Positions 24,050 to 34,989 of a DNA stretch of 64,000 bases are shown piece after piece. Below the pieces are notes generated by a model. The model saw only the letters and a list, made by a program, of their open reading frames with translations. It was not told the DNA's origin and searched no databases. Positions within the stretch are counted from its first letter, which is position 1; every line of letters begins with the position of its first letter. Origin of the DNA: Puntigrus tetrazona (lineage: Eukaryota; Chordata; Actinopteri; Cypriniformes; Cyprinidae); contig NC_056701.1 in NCBI RefSeq assembly GCF_018831695.1, positions 2,657,166 to 2,721,165 on the forward strand, read 5' to 3'. A program made the position numbers and the translations under genes.

Positions 24050-25400
24050 ATGGAAACATCGCCTTTCTGTTCTGAAATAAACATCTTTATTCTCCACTGA
24101 TCTTCGATTCCTATCTGATTGTATAGAGATGTTGTAAAAAGCGTCAGAAAGCGGTGAGATCAGTTCCTGGTAAGTGTTTTAAGAGGGTGGATCAGTGTTA
24201 GGTATGTTGTGCAGCAGGTCAGACAGTAACACTAGAATTTCTTTAAGTTACAGGCCTACAGTAAAACTTTAAAATGATAGTGGTGCTGGATGTAGCACAG
24301 AATAGATTGAAATCAACTGGTCACACACTTGACATCTCAAGTTCTTTATTAACAATCAAAAGTAAAACAAAACCCTGAAGGGAAGCACACAGGGTCTGCC
24401 GAGCAGACAACAATGAATAACAGAGAACACCGGTAGATTAAGTAGCAAAGTAAATTATAAGCGAGGGAATAGCCCTACTCTGACAGTAGGGCTGTAAAAA
24501 AATGTACATGGCACCTCGGTGATAAAACTCATGGTTTAGCATGGCGGTTTATTCACTGAAGTGAGATCAAAATGATTGCTTTTGAATAGGAACTGCCGAA
24601 GGGAGAGCTTTTGTACCATTATATGGGTATCTGGATCCCCAGTGGGTCATTTCTACACCAGCAAGACCAATTAGGCAGACCTTAAAAACGACCTTTTAAA
24701 CTTTTTGTCATCCTAACGACTTACAGAGCACAGTTCACTGAAGAGCATGCACAAAATAAAGAACATCAAATACGGACCTGCTATTTCTAATGTTTATTGA
24801 TATTGTTTTAATTTAAATAGGCGAAGGAGGGAAGAAAGAACATGGTATTTTTACAAGCCACTGTCATTACATCTAATGTTCTGTTTAAAGACATCTGTTT
24901 AACTCCAAAAACAAATGGTCAGGAGAAATGAACTTGTTATTGATTAGAAAATGTAGTAGTCTATACTATACACACAGCATGCATGTAGGATGTTCAGACA
25001 TGAATTGGAGTGAAACTGGTCTGCTAGAACAATGAATTATGTGTGTTGTGTTTGAAATAAAGCTTTGTGAACAGACCTAAATGAAAGGAAAGACACTAAA
25101 GTATGATGCCCTACCCAATTGTATTCTACATCCACACATCATTGTCAGTAAGTCACATGTGCAAACATACTGTACGGACAACACAGTACACGGTGCAGGC
25201 TGTGAGAGATTAGTACAGTGGGAAAGGTAAGATTAAACTATTTTCAGTGAAATTCATTATTAGTAAATGTACTTATTCCTTTCAATTGGCTCTAAATTTA
25301 ATGTGTTAATTTAGCATTTAATTACAATGTAAAATCTCTTTTTTCCCTTGATTAAGTTTGTCTTCTAACAATGCATACAGACCAGGCATGAATTTATATT
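24050..25400. other. spacer, no recognised gene
   Basis: On the minus strand an AATAAA lies near 24341-24346, possibly a polyadenylation signal of an unseen transcript. Around 25190-25235 the plus strand has ACAGTGGGAAAG followed by GTAAGATT, resembling a splice donor after a noncoding exon. No coding domain is recognised. Confidence 0.35.
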
Positions 25401-25419
25401 TATGTTTACTTGCTCAACA

Positions 25420-27040
25420 GAGGATTCACTGAAATAATGGCTTCATCTAAAGAGCAAACTCTTTGCTTTGTCTCGTGGAATATTTGTAGACAAAAAAACC
25501 CAAGCGTTGACCGTTTCTCAAAAGAGCAAAAGGCAGACATTTTCTTTTTGCAAGAGACCAACATTGGACCTGAAAGTGAAACTCCTTTAGAAAAGCCTGA
25601 CGGCTGGCGATCGTTTCTTACGATCTGTGACTCTACTAGCAGAGGAGTGGCCATCCTGATAAAAGATGGTGTACCTTTTGAGTACTTATGCACGATGAGG
25701 ATTATAGTGGGGGGTATCTCGTACTCTTCTGCTATCTTCACGGTGCGCTGTTCACTCTAGTTAATGTGTACAATCATAAAGATGACAAAGAAATGCTAAA
25801 CAGACTGCAGGGATACCTGAGGGAGGCAGCCAGAGGTGTGCTCGTGGTTGGAGGAGATTTCAACACAGTTCTCGATCTTAGCTGTGATCGAACATCTGAG
25901 AAAAAAAAAGTATCGCATACACAGCTGTGGGACCCATTTAGAAATTTCACTACCTCTCTAAATCTAATGGATACTTGGGCATACTTTTACCCAAGAGTCA
26001 AGGAAGTTCACATATTCTGAGAAACAGCATGGCAGTTCTTCTAGATTAGACATGTTTCTTCTGTGTGAAGACAATTTGGAACAAATAAAAGATGTCAAAA
26101 TCCGAAAATCTGATTCAGATCATTTGCTTCTACTGATGTATCTCACAGTGATGGAGGTACCAAATGTTGCTTCACAATTACAGCGGTATGAACCGGACAA
26201 AAGAGCGGGAAAAATTAATGGTGCAGAAATACTGAATGTGATCAAGTCTTTAACTGATTCTGGACACACGGGACCTGATGGCATAAGAGTTCAAACATAC
26301 AAGAATCACCGTTGTTACTCCACAGAGTTCTTAAAAACGTTTTTCAACGTTTTGATTAAATACAAGAAATTACCTTCAAGTTTCAGTGAAAGTGTCTCTG
26401 CATCAGGTGGAAGAAAACAATTCAATGTGGATTATTTGATTTTCACTACGGTTCTGGCCAAACGCCTTAATTTGCTACTGGAGCTATTCCCAGAGAAAAG
26501 GAGCCAAAACAACATCCGTGACCCGTGTCACTGTTTAACCTTTGCAGAAAGACCAAAGAAAGTCAAATGGACCTTCTTAAAAGACATCTTCTCACGCATA
26601 CTCAAAACTGCAGAAACAATTCAAAAGTCTAAAAAAACAGACAAAAAAAAAAGCCAAAAAAGACAGAAAAAGGGTATATTGAGAGACAAATAATAATGAT
26701 TACAATCTTAATTAAAGATATAGTTCCTTTGGAAAAAGTGGAAAATAATATTTTAGAGCTTATGATCCCAGGAGCTTCAGACGGCTTCAGCGAGTTACGA
26801 GATGGCTGTCCACTCACTAGGTCCATCCTCAGTTTGGTCCTGAAATATCTGGAGCTCCAGATGAACAAGAAACATAAGGAATACACAACTCATGTCTGCC
26901 ACTCTAGACAGCTTGTAGTCATACATGAAAACAGCCCCCCTGTCTTGACAGATCTGTGTGAGGAGTTCAGCAGAGTATCTGGGATTGAACTAGCATGTTT
27001 TCAGTTAGGAGCTAATCTCCAAACCCGTTAAAAAACCCTT
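25420..27040 (+). mobile_element. L1-like LINE ORF2 remnant (endonuclease and partial RT)
   Basis: Consecutive plus-strand frames carry an L1-type ORF2 in order: endonuclease start LCFVSWNICRQKNP and FFLQETN (25438-25570), SRGVAILIKDG, LVNVYNHKDD and VVGGDFNTVLD (25760-25880), SDHLLLLMYL (about 26115), then RT pieces TGPDGIRVQTYK (26265-26300), VLAKRLNLLLELF, and ELRDGCPLTRSILSLVLKYL (26790-26850). Several frameshifts split it, and the YADD segment is not found, so the RT is dead. The initial ATG follows a good acceptor-like sequence (TTACTTGCTCAACAG at 25407-25421). Confidence 0.75.
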
Positions 27041-28418
27041 TTCATGCATGAATTTTTAAGAATGTGTCATTCTAAGTGTTTAATTGCATGCTAAATTGCA
27101 GGATAAATATTATTATTACATTTTTTATTAAATAAATAATATTTTTATTATCTGTTGTATCCATTGTGTATTATTTTTTATTAACTTGTCACAATCTTCT
27201 GCAGAATTATTCAGTGTAACTTAAATGTGTTTAGAATAATAAAGAACAATAAACAAGACTGTGTTGTAGTTTTCCATTTTGTTTAAAGCGCTGCATACAA
27301 AAATATACCTCATATTCAGTAACATCAAATGAGTATATTACAATCAGATAAAATTACTTGTTCATTTTTTTAAACACAACATATTCAATTCTGGTGAGTG
27401 TAATTATTGAATGAACTAATTTAGTGGTATTTTTATATTTAGGACTACTGTCCCTATTTATCCCTACTGTTGAATATTTGTAATATTTAGATAAACTAAA
27501 TAACAAAGATACAGCAGTCCATGGATTCATGTTTTTTCAATGGGAGAAATTAAAATACCCTTGACAAAGCTATTAAAGTAAATCCTGCGGTCCAATGAAA
27601 AGAGCCAGTCAGAAACTGACACAACTTTATTTTGGTATATGTTTCCATGAACCTATGATTTGTGTTATTTGATAATTGTACATATACAAGTGTCCATAAT
27701 CAAACTTCAGTGTATTTTTAGTGCACTAAAATGCCATTCGTAATATATATACTAGATGGCACTTTTACTCTATTCAGCCAAATAAACCAATAAATTATTG
27801 CATATTATTGTTTAAAGACTGCAAAACACTGGATGTGCTCTTCAGATGTTCAACAGATGTTGAATAGTCTTTCATCAATGAAACGGTCTTCAGACTGAGA
27901 ACGTTCATCTTTGAACATAATGTGGTATCGGTTATACAGTGTGTTTAGTCCAAACCAGATGATAAATATTGCTGATTTATAGATAAAAATAAAGAAAAGG
28001 ACGCTAAAGAATAAAATGTATGTGTAAAATGTAATAAAAGAATGGAAAGTTATGTGTTAGTTTAACGATATTCAGCCTAGAGGTAAGGGTAACACCTTTA
28101 TCTACAACTTTTCAATTGATAAACGTAAAGACAGAGCGTAAATACGTTTATAAGACACAAGACATTTAATTTTAACAAAAATAAGACATTTGCCGTGAAA
28201 TGTTCGGTGAAGCTGCAGCTAACAATATATTTCAACTTCACTCCATGCTAAATTATATTGTAAAAATAAACTAAATCATGTCTAAGGAAATGTCTTTTCG
28301 AACAGTTTTGCAGATCATAAACGCCTACACAATGTTTTTTAATTGGAAAAGCCAGGTTAATTGTATTTAAAAATCCAAGGCGGCGATTGAGTTGACCATA
28401 AGGGCAAATTAATTTTTA
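27041..28418. other. AT-rich spacer upstream of TRIM gene H1
   Basis: Very AT-rich with no recognised gene or repeat; AATAAA-type sequences are frequent and not informative. Confidence 0.4.
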
Positions 28419-28428
28419 CTTCTCTTTC
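28419..28428. promoter_or_regulatory. ISRE-like motif upstream of TRIM gene H1
   Basis: CTTCTCTTTC reads GAAAGAGAAG on the other strand, one base off the GAAANNGAAA core. It aligns with a better motif (GAAAGAGAAAC) at the same place in the duplicate gene H2 and lies about 155 nt before the donor of the inferred noncoding first exon. Confidence 0.4.
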
Positions 28429-28469
28429 TCTGACAGTTTCTATTTTGGTTACGCGCTTAAAGAAAACCA

Positions 28470-28583
28470 GAAGTCACAAGAAATGAAACATTTTTTCCCC
28501 ATTAGTGACTCAAACCGTAATAGAGGCACGCCGCTGTTCTTTAAGGGCAAGGCAAGTCATACTTGAGCTGTGCTTCTGTCAAG
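28470..28583 (+). other. inferred noncoding first exon end, TRIM gene H1
   Basis: The segment ending CTTGAGCTGTGCTTCTGTCAAG is followed by the donor GTAGGAA at 28584. It aligns with TTGAGTTGTGTCTCTGACGAG followed by GTAGTAA at the duplicate (exon end 34778). The acceptor TTCTTGGCAATACAG precedes the coding exon in both. Only the 3' end of this exon is defined; its start is a guess. Confidence 0.5.
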
Positions 28584-28973
28584 GTAGGAACTTAATACGA
28601 TCTAAAATATGACTTTATCATGCTTTTGATTAGAAATCATGAACAATGATGTATTATGGACTCTGCGTCTACAGAATGTTTATATTCCTGTAACTTGTAG
28701 GCTACTGGACTGTGTTTCTCAAAAACATGGTAGATAAGAGCAAGATGCTGTTGTGAACAATCTAAAAGAACTGCTCGTATAACAATCTTCAAGGTCTACT
28801 AATTTGTTATGATCTTCCCATTCCAATGCTAACAATCACAAAAGGTAAATGCAGAATACCAGCTCAAAGGGAAGCATTCACTTGACTGGAAAGAAAGCAA
28901 TGGCTCCGCTTTTTTGGCGATTCTCTGAAATCATGTGGTTTTCAGCTATGAGCAGAAATAGTCAGATAAAAGC

Positions 28974-28996
28974 GAAAGTAAAAGTGAAAAAGAAAG
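28974..28996 (+). promoter_or_regulatory. IRF-type GAAA repeat in intron 1 of H1
   Basis: A purine run with four GAAA/AAAA cores spaced by GT, GT and AA, including GAAAAAGAAA, as in virus-inducible IRF elements. It lies about 390 nt downstream of the inferred first exon, so it could be an intronic enhancer or simply A-rich sequence. Confidence 0.3.
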
Positions 28997-29449
28997 CGGC
29001 TTTGGAATTTACCTTAGGCTTTATAGAAGGGTCAGTTTCTGAAAAGCTCGTGGTTCTGAGGAGGTGTGCTCTGATTGGCCAGCTATCCAGTCCATTATAT
29101 GATGCCGTGTCCCGGCGCGATGAGGGAATGATCACGCGAAAGTTTGAAATGATTTCGCGGTAAAACCATAAAACCGTTACTAAATTCCATTTTAGTGGTG
29201 TATTTTGGGCACCTTTCCTACAGGGTTGAACGTCCCGCCAACAGAAACCATCACATACCAGGAGACACCGTTATACTTTCCATTAAAACCAATACAATTC
29301 ACATTATAACCATTAAATCCTTTACCTTTTCTGTTGTGTTTTGGGCAGAGTTCTATTGTTTTTTCAGCAGGGAAAGCTGGGAAACAAAAGCTAAATGTGT
29401 TCAGAAAAGTCATAGTTTTAGTGGTAATGACATAAATTAAAAAAAAAAT

Positions 29450-29451
<2 letters not shown>

Positions 29452-29527
<76 letters not shown>
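29452..29527. repeat. (AT)n microsatellite
   Basis: About 37 uninterrupted AT units, the longest simple dinucleotide tract in the window, inside the presumed intron 1 of H1. Confidence 0.97.
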
Positions 29528-29532
<5 letters not shown>

Positions 29533-30352
29533 TGGATTACAAAATTATAATAGCATATTTGAAAAATGTCGTTAGCTAATGCTAACTGTCTAGCTCAGTG
29601 TTTCTGGAGGCTGCACATTTTGTATGTCTCCCTTATCTCACCAATATATTTCTGGTCCTGGAGTCTCTACTAATGAGCTAACGAGTTAATTCATAGGTAT
29701 GCTTGATCAGGGAAAGTTGGAAGATGTGTAGTGTTATTGGTCTGCCTACACAAACAGGTTCGGGAAATGCCGGGCTAGCAAACTAGCTACCTGATGCTAA
29801 CTTAAAAACAGTATTAGGGTGTTTTACAGCACCAGAACAGAGAGATAAAGCAAGTGATAGACAACCAACTCTCAATTGATTCTGTCAGTTGTGTTATGCG
29901 TGGTTTTTATGTCATAAATCTTTCAAATGTTGAACGTCTTGGTGAATAACATTAAATTCAACATACTGTTGAAGAAACGTTTCATCCTTCATAATAACAT
30001 CCCACAGAACGCCCATTATGAAGATTTAAATAAGGAATCTTGTAAATAAACTCAAATGTGTTACTCCTAAATATAGAATCACTGATGGACACTATGTAGA
30101 AACATTCAGTTATAAAGTTATAAAGGAATTCATACCTGTATTTTATTACGCTGTACAACAGCTGCGGGCGCCATCTTGTGGTGAGACGCGGGAATTCACT
30201 TGCTCCTACATTCCCAAGGTTCTCTTATATTTTATTAGATGTAAAATCGTGGCAGTATCCATGCTTTCACTAAAGTGAAATATGACATTTTACATTAATA
30301 ATATTGCTTTTCTTGGCAATACAGCTCTTATTGCAAGACAGAAGTCAAAGAG

Positions 30353-33300
30353 ATGGCGGAATCATCAGCGAGTGGGTTTGTAGACCAGTTCATGTGTCCG
30401 GTCTGTTTGGACGGACTGAAGGAGCCGGTGACGATTCCCTGTGGACACAGTTACTGTATGAGCTGTATTACTGTTTGCTGGGAGCAGAAGGAGCAGGGGC
30501 CGCCGTACCGCTGTCCTCAATGCAGAGAGAGCTTCAGTCAGAGACCTCTACTGAAGAAGAACACTCTGATCGCTGAGATGATGGAGACGCTGCAGAAGAC
30601 GTATCTGCGAGAGGCTGCTGTGGACTGTGATGTTTGCACCACGGAGAAGAACAGAGCTGTCAAGTCCTGTCTGCAGTGCTTGGCCTCCTTCTGTCAAACT
30701 CACCTTCAGCCTCACTATCAGTCTCCTGCGTTCATGAAGCACAAACTAGTCGAGGCCTCCAGAAACATTCAGGAGAACATCTGCCTCGTTCATGGGAAAC
30801 TTCTGGAGCTTTACTGTCAGGATGACCACCAATGCATTTGTTGTTTGTGTGCTCCTAATCATAAAGGACACAGTGTGGTGTCTGTGGATTCAGAATTGAC
30901 TATTAAGGTAACACAGTATTAACAATAATAAAAAATGCATTTTAGTATTTTTGTCATAATTGTTATTGCTATTATTTTATATTATCTCGCTTTTATTTAG
31001 ACAGCCATTTTAATTCACCTTGTTACACCCCTTTACCAGCATGTAAATGGTCTGTTTTTGCATTTAATTTTTAATTTAATTTTGCATGTTAACTTCTTCA
31101 GAAAGAGTTAGAAGCGACAGAGATGTCGTGTCAAAAGCTGATCCAGGAGCGAGAGAGAGGTCACCGGGAACTCAGAGAAGCTGTGAAGCTGCTTACAGTA
31201 GGTTTCGTCTTGAAGAACGTGACAAAACTAGCTCACATTAATTGCATTTGTTTTTGGCTAAAATCACATCTTTCCGTCTCCAACAGAGTTCAGCGCTAGA
31301 GACCATGGAGGACGTCGAGAAGGTCTTCACCGAGCTCATCTGCTCTCTGGAGAAGAAACGCTCTGAAATTAAAGAGCAGATCAGAGTTCAGGAGAAGGCT
31401 GAGATCGATCGAGCAGAGGAACTTCACGAACATCTGGATCAAGAGCTGGCAGAACTCAGAAGAAGACAAAAAAAGATCAAGGAGCTTCTGACTAGTGATG
31501 ACCCAATCCAGAATCTGAAGGTAATAAAAGTCACTTTCAGGGCTCTGCATGTAATCCTTTCCCTAATTTTCACTCATGTCTGACCTATTTTTGTAGGGGA
31601 TTAGATTATAAATATTTCATGCACTTTTAAATACTGTATGGGCCATATTTACTTGCGGCACCTCAAACCGTCTTTTGGTGAAGACTAAACAGATTTACAG
31701 ATTTACTAAAGATGCACAGTGTAGCACTGAAACAGTTGTTTTTGTGCCTAACCTAAATGAATGCATTTTTGCAGGAGTTTCCCTTTTAGACGTAAAACAA
31801 TTCTGAGAGGAGATTATTACAATGAATCATGCAAGTTGAAGACGTTTGCTCTTGTCAAATTATTGGCATCTTCCAATTAATTTACATGCTGAAAAAAAAT
31901 AACGTAGGACTTTTCCATGTATAGCACATATTATATATATATATATACACCAGTTTAGCTTTCACTGGCACACAAAATCAAATGCTTTGAACCAGCAAAA
32001 GATTAAATTTGCTTTTCAGACCTTTTAGAATTACCACTAGCTTGAGGCTTCTATAGATCAGCCTTATGTTTGGAGGAAGAAGAATGAAATTAAATTAATT
32101 TCGCATGATGCTCTGGGGTTGCTTTTCATTCTCTGGCACTGGAAATCTACAGTGTGAGGAATATGGATTTATTTAAGTATCAGGACATCCCAGGAGAGAA
32201 CACGCCATCTGCAAGGAAGATGAAGCTTGGGCATCACTGGTTCTTCCAAAATAACAGTGATCCCAGGAAGAAGTAGTAGCCGTCATAGATACCAGCTTGA
32301 ACCTTATAGAAAATCATAGTAGGATTTGAAGAAAGTGGTTGCAGCAAATAAACTCATGAGGAATGGGCAAGATTCATCAGTAATGTTGCCAGAAGCTAAG
32401 CATCTGATTTGCAGCAGATCATAACAACAAAAGAGTGCTCTACTAAGTACTAAAGATGCTTGCCGTGAAGGGGTTGAATACTTTAGAGAAATCCGGAAGT
32501 CATTAAAAGATGCATTTTGGGTTGAATTTGGGGAAAGCATGTGAAGCTGTACTGAGTGATTTCGGTGACTTCTGTTTGATTTGTTCATTGCAAACAGCAG
32601 AAAGTCTGTAAATGTTGCCAGTAAACCCGACTTGCAGAGGGGGTTGAATAATTTTGATTCCAATTATAACTCCCCAAACACTGCACCACCGTCACAGCTC
32701 TAGTCATTTCAGCACTGTACACTGTGTTTCTATACTCAGTGTGTCACACTTTTCTGTGTCTTTTACATAACAAACAGCACTGTATTTTTCTGGTTTCAGA
32801 GCTGCCAGTCTGTGTGTGTTTTACCCACCTTTGAAGGCGGCATCACTCAACACACTCACCTGTTTTTTAAAGACATTTCAGTCACAATGTTTAAGGAGGT
32901 TTTGGAGGACGTGTGTCAACAGCAAACTGCCAGAATATTCAGAGAAGGTCTGAATATTTGAACATGCTATATTGCCATTCACACTCTGTAGGGTTAAACC
33001 ATCAAATTAACCATGTGCTTGTTTGGCTTTGTCTCTTCAGTGTCAAATGTCTATGTCACAAACCCTCCAGAGCCAAAGACCGTGCATGATTTTTTGCAAT
33101 GTAAGTGCGACTGAGGGTAAACATGTAGTAACTGATAAGCGTGACCGTATTGGTAGCAAAGAGTACTTCGTTCAACGTTTGTTTTTTGTCCGTTTCTCCT
33201 CCCTAGACATCTGCGAGCTTCACTTGGATCTAAACACTGCGCACAGAAACATCAAACTGTCGCAAGACAACAGGAAAATATCATCTACTTTAAAGGCTCA

Positions 33301-33817
33301 GCAATATCCAGATCAACCAGAGCGGTTTAATGAGCGTCCCTATGTCTTGTCTAGAGACGGTTTGTCTGGTCGCTTTTACTGGGAGGTCAAATGCAGAGGG
33401 AACGAATGGGCTGTTGGAGTTTGTTACAAAGGAATCAGGCGTAAAGGAAGCACTCTCGACTGCATACTTGGCTTCAACAAAATGTCGTGGAGACTGGGTT
33501 ATTTTCTGCAGGAATTCGGTTTTTATCACGCTCAACAAAAAGTCCCGGTCCCTGTCGCCTCTAGAATAGGAGTGTATCTGGATCACAGAGCAGGGACTCT
33601 GGCCTTCTTCAGCGTCTCTGATACAATGACTCTCCTTCACAGAGTCCAGACCACTTTCACCGAACCCTTATACCCTGCGTTTAAGGTAGGAGCCGGTTCA
33701 TCTGCCAGGATCATAGAGCTGAAAAAAGACCAGTTTTGCACTGCGGACGAAAGCTTGTATGCGGACACAACTTTTCTTTACGAACGCATGAGATTTTTTC
33801 TTCAAGGGACTTCCTAG
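30353..33817 (+). CDS. TRIM gene H1, RING-B-box-B-box-coiled coil-PRY/SPRY (TRIM16/TRIM25-like)
   Basis: Exons: 30353-30907, 31102-31197 (96 nt), 31287-31520 (234 nt), 32800-32947, 33041-33100 (60 nt), 33207-33817; in phase, 1704 nt, 567 residues. RING C15, C18, C30, H32, C35, C38, C54, C57; B-box 1 about 92-122 (CDVC...CLQC...H); B-box 2 about 144-173 (CLVH...CQDDHQCICCLC...H); coiled coil about 186-340; PRY-SPRY about 368-567 (LDLNTAHRNIKLS, YWEVKC, YLDHRAGTLAFFS). Likely a cytosolic ubiquitin or ISG15 E3 ligase in innate immunity. The ATG is the first in a good context (AGAGATGG). It resembles TRIM16/25 type genes, the presumed relatives of finTRIMs, in its 96- and 234-nt exons, but carries two B-boxes. 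Opposite in strand to the ftr copies. Confidence 0.85.
32030..32670 (+). mobile_element. degenerate Tc1-like relic in intron 3 of H1
   Basis: The plus strand shows a decayed transposase (MMLWGCFSFSGTGNL near 32106-32150, further fragments to about 32330) and ends in GGGGTTGAATAATTTTGATT-like sequence near 32660, the sort of end seen on Tc1 relics. Intron 3 is 1279 bp here but only 101 bp in the duplicate H2, so the insertion probably came after duplication, or was lost from H2. Confidence 0.6.
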
Positions 33818-34562
33818 TGAAATGAAAATAGCATGATAACAGTAAAAAGTTTGCAATATGAAGCAGGCTAATTTTGTACAAGCTAAGTAAATGGAGCACC
33901 AGAAGCCAAGCGCATTTAAGTTAGAAATGTAATAAAATAAATAAAATAGGAAAAGGTGGATAAAAAAACAACACCAACAAAGAAATGTATAACGTAATTT
34001 AACTGATCTAATTAAAAAATGCGAAAGGTCATGCAGGGTACCGCTTTTCCTACATTAAATCTCTTTTAATAATAAAAGTTTATTATTATTGGTTATGCTA
34101 AATCATTAATCATGATGGAAATCAGTATTTGTTAGATAAGTTTTTTTTTTTTTTTTTTTTAAATAACAATGATTGGTTTCAGATTTGTGTTAATAAATTT
34201 CATTTTAAATACAAGGTTTGTATACAAATAATGGATTTTGATTTAAATGACGAAATGTGATTTTTGGAATTAATGTGCCCATAATTTTGCTTGCATTTTT
34301 ATCATTTAGTTTTTATATCATTACAATCATTTCTTTACATTTTAAACATTTTAATCATTTTTAATTTTTTCATTATTTATCACAACATGGAGGTCAGTTC
34401 ATTTGGACCTCAGCTCATAGTCTCTCTATCATGCTGTTATTATGACATTCCTTCCTATCATCCAGTGATTTACCTAAATGATATATGTTTTAAGATCAAT
34501 AATAATAGTTAAATGATGCTCTGTGATCGATTGTATAAAATAAATAAATGAACAAACATTTG

Positions 34563-34575
34563 GTTTCTCTTTCTG
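34563..34575. promoter_or_regulatory. ISRE-like motif upstream of TRIM gene H2
   Basis: GTTTCTCTTTCTG reads CAGAAAGAGAAAC on the other strand, matching GAAANNGAAAC. It lies about 200 nt before the donor (34779) of the inferred noncoding first exon and corresponds to a weaker copy at 28419-28428. Confidence 0.5.
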
Positions 34576-34989
34576 TCTGGGTTTCATCGTCGCTCTCATT
34601 CTGGAGACACGCCTTTTGTTTGCGCAACGAAAACCAGGAAGCAGACTCTTTAAACATAAACGAAACCGACGAAGCATATTTCTTCACCTCACGTGAGATT
34701 TCAGCTGCTGTAATAGAGCCGCTACACTTCTGGGGCAACCTGGAAAACAAATAACATTTGAGTTGTGTCTCTGACGAGGTAGTAATGACCTTTTTATGCT
34801 ATGCTATGTCTGCTTTTCAACAGAAAACGCATGCAGTGTATTAGTTTATAAGCGTGTGCTGACAGTATATGATAGTCCTTCCTTAAGGTTATGCTTTTGT
34901 TGTGTTTGGTTAGAAACTTTGGTTAGAGATCCACACTTTCACTGTTTTCTTGGCAATACAGCTCTTATTGCAAGACAGAAGCCAAAGAG

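Noticed and set aside
28849..29163. Plus-strand frame of 104 codons near the IRF-like run
   Set aside because: No domain; rich in Lys from the GAAA repeats, with no supporting splice sites, so likely chance.
30304..30576. Second plus-strand frame overlapping exon 1 of H1 (and the same in H2)
   Set aside because: Frame-shifted shadow of the RING/B-box exon; it carries no domain, and its copy in H2 follows from the duplication.
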